From Aristolochia californica (Eukaryota; Streptophyta; Magnoliopsida; Piperales; Aristolochiaceae): a stretch of DNA of 64,000 nucleotides. The position numbers and the translations under genes are program-made. Under the pieces are notes generated by a model. That model did no database searches, was not told the DNA's origin, and saw only the letters and a list, made by a program, of their open reading frames with translations. Location: contig JARWKL010000009.1 in the NCBI GenBank assembly GCA_029961685.1, positions 12,643,237 to 12,707,236 of the forward strand, in the 5' to 3' direction. This document shows, piece by piece, positions 40,461 through 51,205 of this stretch (within the stretch, counting starts at the first letter, position 1; every line of letters begins with the position of its first letter).

Positions 40461-43400
40461 GGGAAAATGGGGAGGCGGGGGATTTTTAACTGAGTGTTGC
40501 CTCTCAACCCATAAGTCATTCCTTAAAAAAATATAGCCCATTACGCAGGATAAATCACTTTGCAATCATCTAAGATCATTAGGTCAGCTATTTGTAAATG
40601 GGCAAAATAATGGCTTGTTTGACTCGGGTTAATATCCCACCGCACGTTCACTTGAGAATTTAATGAGCGTTTGTTATTTTCTGAAAAAGGTTTAGATACA
40701 TAGGTCATTTGCATATTTAACATGTTTCAAGCATGCATATATATTTTTTAAAGCATGTGTAGAAAAATCTCTTTCTAATAAAATTCCAAGCAATTGGGGT
40801 TGTTGAACTAGAGGAATTTCCCAAACACAGATAACAAAACTTTTGTGTTCATTTGTGGTGTGTGTATAAATTTTCTTTTCTTACATTTATTATTGCTTTA
40901 AATTTTTTCTATACAAAAACTCTAAAATTTTCATTTCGTTGCGATCTATTTGCGTTTCCTTTCTTTTTTTTTCTTTGAGAAGAAGGAAAAAGTAAAAACT
41001 CAAGGTTGGATTTAAGAAAATAGCGTACTTCTAAAATGAAAATGCACAATGCACAAATTTAGAGAGATATAATTCCAAAAAGTATCTAATTTTTAGGGAT
41101 TGTAAACTCTTTTAGTTTTGATATTTCAGGTTTTGCAATCGTCGGGAAAAGGGGGAGGCAGGGGATTTTTAACTGAGTGTTTTCTCCCAACCCATAAGTC
41201 ATTCCTTACAAAAATATAGCCCGTTATGCAGGACAAATCACTTTGCAATTATCTAAGATCGTTAGGTAAGCTATTTGTAAATGGGCAAAATAATGGCTTG
41301 TTTGACTCGGGTAAATATCCCACTGCCCGTTCACTTGAGAATTTAATGAGCATTTGTTATTCTCTTTAAAAGATTTGGATCCATAGGTCATTTACATATT
41401 TAACATGTTTCAAGCATTCACATATATTTTTTAAAGCATGTGTAGAAAAATCTCTTTTTAATAGAATTCCAAGCAATTGGGGTTGTTGAACTAGTGGATT
41501 TTTCGAAACTCAGATAACAAAACTTTTGTGTTCATTTGTGGTGTGTGTACAAATTTTCTTTAATTACATTTTTTATTGCTTTAAAGTTTTTCTATACACA
41601 AACTCTAAAATTTTCATTTCGTTGCGAGCTATTTGCCTTTCATCTCTTTTTTTTCTACGAGAGGAAAGGAAAAGTGAAAACTCAAGTTTTGATTTAAGAA
41701 AAATGTATACTTATAAAAAGGAAATGCACATTGCACAAATGTAGAGAGAGATAAATCCAAAATGTGTTAGTAATTTTTAGGGATTGTAAACTATTTTTAG
41801 TTTTTATATTTCAGGTTTTGCAATCGTTGGGAAAAGGGGGAGATGGGGGATTTTTAACTGTGTTGACACCTAACCCATAAGTCATTCCATCCAAAAATAT
41901 AGCCCATTACGCATGATAAATCACTTTACAATCATCTATGATTGTTAGGTTAGCTTTTTGTAAATGGGCAAAATAATGGCTTGTTTGACTCGGGTAAATA
42001 TCCCACCGCACATTCACTTGAGAATTTAATGAGCATTTGCTATTCTCTTTAAAAAGTTTGGATCGATAGGTCATTTGCGTCTTTAACATGTTTCAAGCAT
42101 TCATATCCATTTTTTAAAGCAAGTGTTGAAAAATCTCTTTCTTATAAAATTCATAACTATTGGGGTTGTTGAACTAGTGGAATTTCCCAAACTTGGATAA
42201 TAAACTTTTGTGTTCATTTGTGGTGTGTGAGTAAATTTTGTTTCCTTAACTTTGTTATTGGTTTAAATTGGTTTAAATTTTTTCCATCCATAAACTCTAA
42301 AATTTTCATTTCGTTCTGATATGTTTGCCTTACATCTCTTTTTTGTCTACGAGATGAAGGGAAAAGTGAAACCTCATGTTTTGAATTAAGAAAAAAGTAT
42401 ACATCTGAAATGGAAATGCACAATGCACATATGTAGAGAGAGATATTTCCCAAAGTTTCTGTAGTTTTTAGGGATTGTAACTCTTTTTAGTTTTTATATA
42501 TCAGGTTTTGGAATCGTCGGGAAAAAGGGGAGGCAGGAGATTTTTACCTGAGTTTTGACTCCCAACCCATAAGTCATTCCTAGCAAAAATATAGCCCGTT
42601 ATGCATCATAAATCACTTTGCAATCATCTATGATCGTTAGGTCAACTTTTTGTAAATAGCCAAAATAATGGCTTCTCTGACTCGTGTAAATATCCCACCG
42701 CATGTTCTTTTGAGAATTTAAGGAGCGTTTCAAGCATGCATATCCATTTTTAAAATAAAGTGTAGAAAAATTTCTTTTTATCAAATTCCAAGCTATTGGG
42801 GTTGTTGAACTAGTGGAATTTCCCAAACTCGCATAACAAAACTTTTGTGTTCATTTGTGGTGCGTGAATAAATTTTCTTTACTTACATTTGTTATAGCTT
42901 TAACTTTTTTCCATACAGAAACTCTAAAATTTTCATTTCGTTGCGATCTGTTTGCCTTTCATCTCTTTTTTGTCTACGAGATGAAGGGAAAAGTGAAAAC
43001 TCAAGTTTTGATTTAAGAAAAAAGTATGCATCTAAAATGGAAATGCACAATTCATAATTGTAGAGAGAGATAATTCCAAAAAGTGTTTGTAATTTTTTGG
43101 GATTGTAAACTCTTTTAATTTTTATATATCAAGTTTTGCATTCGTCGGGAAAAGGGGGTGGCGGGGGATTTCTAAATCAGTGTTGACTCCCAATCCTTAA
43201 GTTATTCCATACAAAAATATAATCCGTTATGCATGATAAATCATTTTACAATCATCTATGATCGTTAGGTCAGCTTTTTGTAAATGGGCAAAATAATGGC
43301 TTGTTTGACTCGGGTAAATATCCCATCATACGATCACTTGAGAATTTAATGAGTGTTTTTTATTATCAGTTAAAGTTTTGGATCCATAGTTCATTTGCAT

Positions 43401-44504
43401 CTTTAACAAGTTTCAAGCAAGAATATCAATTTTTTAAAACATGTGTAGAAAAATCGATCTCTTATAAAATTCCAACCAATTGGGGTTGTAAAACTAGACG
43501 AATTTCACAAACCTCGGATAACAAAATTTTTGTGTTCATTTGTGGTGTGTGAATAATTTTTTTTTACTTACATTTTTTTTTTGCTTAAATTTTTTCTCAT
43601 ACCCAAACTCTAAAATTATCATTTTGTTGTGATCTACATGCCTTCCATCCCTTTTTTGTCTACGAGATGAAGGGAAAAGTGAAAACTCAAGTTTTGATTT
43701 GGGAAAAAAGTATACATCTAAAATGGAAATGCAAAATGCACATTTGTCGAGAGAGATAATTCCAAAAAGTGTGTGTAATTTTTAGGGATTGTAAAATATT
43801 TCTAGTTTTTCTATTTCAAGTTTTGCAATCGTCGAGAAAAGGGGGAGGCGGGGGATTTTTAACTGAGTGTAGAATCCTAACCCATAAGTCATTCCTTAAA
43901 AAAATAGAGCCCGTTACACTTGATCAGTCACTTTGCAATCAACTATGATCGTTAGGTCAGCTTTCTGTAAATGGGAAAAATAATGGCTTATTTGACTCGG
44001 GTAAATATCCCACTGCACGTCACTCTAGAATTTAATGAGCATTTGTTATTCTCTTAAAAAGGTTTGGATCCATAGGTCATTTGCTTTTTTAACATGTTTC
44101 AAGCATGCATATCCAAACCTGTGTAGAAAATCCTCTTTCTTAAAAAATTCATAGCCATTGGGGTTGTTGAACTTGTGGAATTTCCCAAACGTGGATAATA
44201 AAACTTTTGCGTTCATTTGTGGCGTGTGAATAAATTTTTTCTTACATTTGTTATTGCTTTATGTTTTTTCCATACACAAACTCTAAAATTTTCATTTCGT
44301 TGTGATCTATTTGCCTTTCATCTCTTTTTTGTCTTCGATATGAAGGGAAAAGTAAAAACTCAAGTTTTGGTTTAAGAAAATAGCGTACATCTAAAATGGA
44401 AATGAACAATACACAAATTTAGAGAGACATAATTCCTAAAAGTCTGTCAATTTTACTGATTGTAAATTCTTTTTAGTTTTCATATATCAGGTTTTGCAAT
44501 CATC
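40461..44504 (+). repeat. 7-monomer HOR, copy 3 (rearranged, 6 monomers)
   Basis: Landmarks are 40461, 41144, 41829, 42519, 43147 and 43834. The first two monomers are both A-like (GCAATCATCTAAGATC or GCAATTATCTAAGATC, AGCTATTTGTAAATGGG). The third (41829) is a subtype I call H (CATTCCATCCAAAAATATAG, GCGTCTTTAAC). The fourth carries AGATATTTCCC upstream of its island and is shortened by about 60 bp at about 42730. The last two are clear F (43147, CAAACCTCGG) and G (43834, AAAATAGAGCC with TGATCAGTC). B, C, D and E are missing or replaced. Confidence 0.75.
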
Positions 44505-45014
44505 GGGAAAAGGGGGAGGCGGGGGATTTTTAACTGAGTTTTGACTCCCAACCCACAAGTCATTCCTTTCAAAAATATAGCCCGTTACGCACGATAAATC
44601 ACATTGCAATCATCTAAGATCGTTAGGTCAACTATTTGTAATTGGGAAAAATAATGGCTTCTTTGACTCGGGTAAATATCCCACCGCATGTTCTTTTGAG
44701 AATTTAATGGGCGTTTGTTATTCTCTTTAAAAGGATTGGATCCATAGGTCATTTGCATCTTTAACATGTTTTAAGCATGCATCCATTTTTTAAATAAAGT
44801 GTACAAAAATTTCTTTTTATCAAATTCCAAGCTATAGGGTTTGTTGAACTAGTTGAATTTCCCAAACTCGGATAACAAAACTTTGGTGTTCATTTGTGGT
44901 GTGTGGATAAATTTTCTTTACTTACATTTATTATTTCTTTAAATTTTTTCCATACATCAAATCTAAAATTTTCATTTCATTGTGATCTGTTTGCCTTTCA
45001 TATCTTTTTTTGTC

Positions 45015-45045
45015 TACGAGATGAAGGGATTGTAAACTCTTTTTA
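45015..45045 (+). other. Deletion junction, ~115 bp lost
   Basis: ACGAGATGAAGGG is followed at about 45029 by ATTGTAAACTCTTTT. The shared GGGA at the two consensus ends (AAGGGA and TAGGGATTG) is a likely microhomology. The landmark interval is 570 bp. Confidence 0.83.
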
Positions 45046-46488
45046 GTTTTTATATATCCGGTTTTGCAATCGTCGGGAAAAGGGGGAGGCGGGGGATTTT
45101 TAACTGAGTGTTGACACCCAACCCATAAGTCATTCCTTACAAAAATATACCCCGTTACGCATGATAAATCACTTTACAATCATCTATGATGGTTTGGTCA
45201 GCTTTTTGTAAATGGGCAAAATAATGACTTGTTTGACTTGGGTAAATATTCCTCCGCATGATCACTTGAGAATTTAATGAGTGTTTGTTATTCTCTTGAA
45301 AAGGTTTGCATCCATAGGTCATTTGCATCTTTAACATGTTTCCAGCATGCATATCCATTTTTTAAAGCATGTGTAGAAAAATCTCTTTCTTATAAAATTC
45401 ATAGCAATTGGGGTTGTTGAACAAGAGGAATTTCCAAAACGCGGATAACAAAACTTTTATGTTCATTTGTGGTGTGTGAATAAATTTTATTTTCTTACAT
45501 TTGTTATTGCATTAAATGTTTTCCATACACAAATTCTAAAATTTTCATTTTGTTTTGATCTGTTTGCCTTTCATCATTCCTTTTTTAACGAGATGAATGG
45601 AAAAGTGAAACTCAAGTTTTGATTTTAGAAAAAAATATACATCTAAAATGGAAATGCACAATGCAAAAAATTTAGAGAGAGATAATTCTAAAAAGTTTAT
45701 GGAAGTTTTATATATCAGGTTTTGCAATTGACGGGAAAAGGGGGAGGCGGGGGTTTTTTATCTTAGTGTTGACACCCAACCCTTAAGTCATTCGTTACAA
45801 AAATATAGCCCGTTACTCATGATAAATCACTTTAAGATTATGTATGACAGTTAGGTCAGCTTTTTGTAAATGGGCAAAATAATGGCATGTTTGACTCGGG
45901 TAAATATCCCACCGCACTTTCACTTGAGAATTTAATGACCGTTTTTTATTCTCTTTAAAAGTTTTGGATACATAGCTCATTTGCATCTTTAACATGTTTC
46001 AAGAATGCATATCCATTTTTTAAAGCATGTGTAGAAAAATTTCTTTCTTATAAAATTCCAAGCAATTGGGGTTGTTGAACTATTTCCCAAACTCGTATAA
46101 CAAAACTTTTCTATTCATTTGTGGTGTGAAAATATTTTATTTACTTATATTTTTATTGCTTAAAATTTTTTATATACATAAACTCTAAAATTTTCATTTT
46201 GTTGTGATCTATTTGCCTTTCATCTCTTTTTTGTCTACTAGTTGAAGGGAAAAGTGAAAACTGAAGTTTTGATTTAAGAAAAAAGTATACTTCTAAAATG
46301 GAAATGCACAATACACAAATGTAGAGAGAGATAATTCCAAAAAGTTTATGGAATTTTTAGGGATTGCAAACTCTTTTTAATTTTTATATATTTGGTTTTG
46401 CAATCGTCATGAAAAGGGGGAGGCGAGGGCTTTTTAACGGAGTGTTGACACCCAACCCATAAGTCATTCCTTACAAAAATATAGCCCG

Positions 46489-46671
46489 TTACGCTTGATA
46501 AATCACCTTACAATCATCTATGATCGTTAGGTCAGCTTTTTGTAAATGGGTAAAATAATGGCTTGTTTGACTCGGGTAAATATCCCACCGCACCTTCACT
46601 TGAGAATTTAATGAGCGTTTGTTATTTGCTTTGAAAGGTTTGGATCCATAGGTCATTTGCATCTTTAACAT
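46489..46671 (-). other. Recurrent 60-codon open frame (typical copy), probably not coding
   Basis: On the - strand, the stretch between about +90 and +270 of the monomer is open for 60 codons starting MLKMQMTYGSKPF and ending near CKVIYQA. Closely related open frames occur in about 30 monomers, for example at 7887-8069, 18174-18356, 33103-33285, 41907-42089 and 51972-52154; in the rest, stops or frameshifts break it. No domain, signal peptide or membrane segment is recognisable. Substitutions between copies change residues freely. The fraction left open fits roughly what neutral change of a 180-base open stretch would give. I judge it a shadow of the repeat; the other recurrent frames of 60-110 codons look the same. 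Confidence 0.3.
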
Positions 46672-48458
46672 GTTTCAAACATGCATATCCATTTTTTAAA
46701 GCATGTGAAGAAAAATCTATGTCGTATAAAATTCCAAGCTATAGGGGTTGTTGAACTAGTGGAATATTCCAAACTCGGATAAGAAAGCTTTTATATTCAT
46801 TTGTGGTGTGTTAAAAAAATTTCTTTACTTACAATTGTTATTTATTTAAATTTTTTCCATACATAAACTCTAAAATTTTCATTTCGTTGGGATGTGTTTT
46901 CCTATCATCTATTTTTTGTCAATGAGATGAAGGGAAAAGTGAAAGCTCAAGTTTTGATTTAAGAAAAAAATATACATCTAAAATAGAAATGCACAATGCA
47001 CAATTCACAAATGTAGAGAGAGATAATTCCAAAAAGTGTCCATAATTTATAGGGATTGTAAACTCTTTTTAGTTTTGATATATTTGGTTTTGCAATAGTC
47101 GGAAAAAGGGAAGGAGTGGGATTTTAAGCTGACCGTTGACTCCTAACCCATAAGTCATTCTGTACAAAAAATATAGCTCATTACGGATGATAAATCACAT
47201 TGCATTCATCTAAGATCATTAGGTCAGCTTTGTGTAAATGGGCAAAATAATGGCTTGTTTGACTTGAGCAAATATCCCACCCCACGTTCACTTTAGAATT
47301 TAATGAGCATTTTTTATTCTGTTTAAAAGGGTTGGATCCATTGGTCATTTGCATCTTTAACAAGTTTCAAGCATGCATATCCATTTTTTTAAGCATGTGT
47401 AGAAAAATCTCTTTCTTATAAAATTCCAAGCAATTGGGGTTGTTGAACTAGTGGAATTTTCCAAACTCGGATAACAAAACTTTTGTGATCATTTGTGGAG
47501 TGTGAATAAATTTTATTTACTTACATTTTTTATAGCTTTAACTTTTTTCAACACACAAACTCTAAAATTTTCATTTCGTTGTGATCTGTTTGCCTTTCAT
47601 CTCTTTTTTGTCTACGAGATGAAGGGAAAAGTGAAAACTCAAGTTTTGATTTAAGAAAAAAGTATGCATCTAAAATGGAAATGCACAATTCACAATTGTA
47701 GAGAGAGATAATTCCAAAAAGTGTCTGTAATTTTTAGGAAAATTAAACTCTTTTAATTTTTATATATCAGGTTTTGCAATCGTCGGGAAAAGGGGGTGGC
47801 GGGGGATTTTTAAATGAGTGTTGACTCCCAATCCATAAGTCATTCCATACAAAAATATAATTCGTTACGCATGATAAATCACTTTACAATCTTCTATGAT
47901 CGTTAGGTCAGCTTTTTGTAAATGGGCAAAATAATGGCTTGTTTGACTCGGGTAAATATCTCATTGCACGATCACTTGAGAATTTAATGAGCGTTTTTTA
48001 TTCTCAGTTAAAGGTTTGGATCCATAGGTCATTTGCATCTTTAACAAGTTTCAAGCATGCATATTAATTTTTTAACACATGTGTAGAAAAATCTATCTCT
48101 TATAAAATTCCAAGCAATTGGGGTTGTAAAACTAGATCAATTTCACAAACCTCGGATTAACAAAATTTTTGTGTTCATTTGTGGTGTGTGAATAAATTTT
48201 TTTTACTTACATTTGTTATTGCTTAAAAATTTTTTCATACAGAAACTCTAAAATTATAATTTCGTTGTGATCTACTTGCCTTTCATCCCTTTTTTGTCTA
48301 CGAGATGAAGGGAAAAGTGAAAACTCAAGTTTTGATTTGAGAAAATAGTATACATCTAAAAAAGAAATGCAAAATGCACATATGTCGAGAGAGATAATTC
48401 CAAAAAGTGTGTGTAATTTTTAGGGATTGTAAACTCTTTCTAGTTTTTCTATTTCAAG

Positions 48459-48475
48459 TTTCGCAATAGTCGGGA
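48459..48475 (+). other. Full match to the CENP-B box core pattern
   Basis: TTTCGCAATAGTCGGGA matches the core pattern nTTCGnnnnAnnCGGGn at all nine fixed positions. It sits at the left edge of the G-rich island at 48472. The array consensus, TTTTGCAATCGTCGGGA, already matches seven of nine; two substitutions (T to C, C to A) complete it. At 9810-9826 eight of nine match. Outside the nine fixed bases the site departs from the mammalian box. CENP-B itself is a mammalian protein and its presence in this organism is unknown, so binding is speculative. Confidence 0.35.
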
Positions 48476-49151
48476 AAAGGGGGAGGTGGAGGATTTTTAA
48501 CTGAGTGTAGACTCCCAATCCATAAGTCATTTCTGAAAAAAATAGACCCCGTTACACTTGATCAATCACTTTACAATCATCTGTGATCGTTAGGTCAGCT
48601 TTCTGTAAATGGGAAAAATAATGACTTATTTTACTCGGGTAAATATCTCACGGCACGTTACTTGAAAATTTAATGAGCATTTGTTATTCTCTTAAAAAGG
48701 TTTGGATCCATAGGTCATTTGCATCTTTAACATGTTTCAAGCATGCATATCCATCTTTTAATACATGTGTAGAAAATATCTTTCTTAAAAAATTCATAGC
48801 AATTGGGGTTGTTGAACTTGTGGAATTTCCCAAACGTGGATAATAAAACTTTTGTGTTCATTTGTGGCGTGTGAATAAATTTTTTTTCTTACATTTGTTA
48901 TTGCTCTATGTTTTTTCAATACACAAAATCTAAAATTTTCATTTCGTTGTGATCTATTTGCCTTTCATCTCTTTTTTGTCTTCGAGATGAAGGGAAAAGT
49001 AAAAACTCAAGTTTTGATTTAAGAAAATAGCGTACATCTAAAATGGAAATGCACAATGCACAAATTTAGAGAGACATAATTCCAAAAAGTCTATCATTTT
49101 TACTGATTGTAAACTCTTTTTAGTTTTCGTATATCAGGTTTTGCAATCAAC

Positions 49152-51205
49152 AGGAAAAGGAGGAGGCAGGGCATTTTTAACTGAGAATTGACTCCCAACC
49201 CACAAGTCATTCCTTACAAAAATATAGCCCGTTACGCACGATAAATGACTTCGCAATCATCTAAGATCCTTAGGTCAACTATTTTTAAATGGGAAAAATA
49301 ATGGCTTGTTTGACTCAGGTAAATATCCCACTGCATGTTCACTAGAGAATTTAATGAGCGTTTGTTATTCTCTTTAAAAGGTTTGGATCCATAGGTCATT
49401 TCCACATTTATTATGTTTCAAGCATGCATATATATTTTTTAAAGCATGTGTACAAAAATCTCTTTCTAATAAATTTCCATCCATTTGGGGTTGTTGAACT
49501 AGTGGAATTTCCCAAACTCAGATAAAAACATTTTTGTGTTCATTTGTGGTGTGTGTATAAATTTTCTTTACTTATATTTGTTATTGTTTTCAATTTTTTC
49601 TATACACAAACTCTAAAATTTTCATTTCGTTGCGATCTATTTGCCTTTCATCTCATTTTTGTCTACGAGAGGAAGGGAAAAGTGAAAACTCAAGTTTTGA
49701 TTTAAGAAATAAGTATACTTCTAAAAAGGAAATGCACAATGCACAAATGTAGAGAGAGATAATTCCAAAATGTGTCAGTAATTTTTAGGGATTCTAAACT
49801 CTTTTTAGTTTTTATATTTCAGGTTTTGCAATCATCGGGAAAAGAGGGAGGCGGGGGATTTTTAACTGAGTGTTGACTCCCAACCCATAAGTCATTCCAT
49901 CCAAAAATATAGCCGTCACGCTTGATAAATCACTTTACAATCATCTATGATCGTTACGTCAGCTTTTTGTAAATGGGCAAAATAATGGCTTGTTTGACTC
50001 GGGTAAATATCCCACCGCACATTCACTTGAGAATTTAATAAGTATTTGTTATTCTCTTTGAAAGGTTTTGATACATTGGTCATTTGCGTCTTCATCATGT
50101 TTCAAGCCTGCATATCCATTTTTTAAAGCAAGTGTAGAAAAATCTCTTTCTTATAAAATTCCAAACTATTGGGGTTGTTGAACTAGTGGAATTTCCCAAA
50201 CTTGGATAAATAACTTTTGTGTTCATTTGTGGTGTGTGAATAAATTTTATTTCCTTACCTTTGTTATTGCTTTAAATTTTTTCCATCCATAAACTCTAAA
50301 ATTTCATTTCGTTCTGATCTGTTTGCCTTTCATCTCTTTTTTGTCTATGAGATGAAGGGAAAAGTTAAACCTCAAGTTTCGAATTAAGAAAAAAGTATAC
50401 ATCTAAAAGGGAAATGTATAATGCACATATGTAGAGAGAGATATTTCCCAAAAGTGTCTGTAATTTTTAGGGATTGTAAACTCTTTTTAGTTTTTATATA
50501 TAAGGTTTTGCAATCGTCGGGAAAAGGCGAAGGGGGGGGGATTTTTAACTGACTGTTGACACCCAACCCTAAGTCATCCCTTAGAAAAAACATAGCCCGT
50601 TACCCATGATAAATCACTTTACAATCATCTATGATCGTTTGGTCAGGTTTATGTAAATGAGCAAACTAATGGCATGTTTGACTTGGGTAAATATCCCTCC
50701 ACATGATCACTTGAGAATTTAATGAGTGTTTGTTATTCTCTTGGAAAGGTTTGGATCCATTGGTCATTTGCATCTTTAACATGTTTCAAGCATGCATATC
50801 CATTTTTTAAAGCATGTGTACAAAAATCTCTTTCTTATAAAATTCATAGCACTTGGGGTTGTTGAACTAGAGAAATTTCCGAAATGCTGATAACAAAACT
50901 TTTGTGTTCATTTGTGGTGTGCGAATAAATTTTATTTTCTTACATTTGTTATTAAATTAAATGTTTTCCATACACAAACTCTGAAAATTTCATTTCGTAG
51001 TGATCTATTTGCCTTTCATCTCTTTTTTTTTTACGAGATGATGGGAAAAGTGAAAACTCAAGTTTTGATTTTAGAAACAACTATACATCTAAAATGGAAA
51101 TGCACAGTGCCCAAAATGTAGAGAGAGATAATTCCAAAAAATTTCGGTAATTTTTAGGGATTGTAAGCTCTTTATAGTGTTTGAATATCATATTTTGCAA
51201 TCATC
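49152..51205 (+). repeat. 7-monomer HOR, partial copy 5 (A-H-B)
   Basis: Landmarks are 49152 (A-like: CGCACGATAAATGAC, GCATGCATATATAT), 49837 (H: CATTCCATCCAAAAATATAG, GCGTCTTC) and 50519 (B-like: GACTGTTGACACCC, CATGATCACTTGAG). The 41144-42519 stretch of copy 3 matches this block in order, including AGATATTTCCC before the third island, at an offset of about 8.0 kb (41829 to 49837, 42519 to 50519). After about 51.1 kb the 7-monomer order is no longer recognisable. Confidence 0.7.

Larger units (their letters stand above)
44505..49151 (+). repeat. 7-monomer HOR, copy 4
   Basis: Landmarks are 44505, 45075, 45733, 46409, 47101, 47785 and 48472, again seven monomers. The first starts A-like (CACATTGCAATCATCTAAG) and changes to the body seen in the 42519 monomer (AAATAAAGTGTACAAAAATT). 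The second is B-like (GTTGACACCC, CATGATCACTTGAG). The fourth is D (GCTATAGGGGTTG, TTTATATTCATTTG), the fifth E (GACTCCTAACCC), the sixth F and the seventh G. F and G lie exactly 4638 bp after their counterparts in copy 3. A 115-bp deletion at about 45029 and a 26-bp deletion at about 45706 shorten the unit. Confidence 0.8.
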
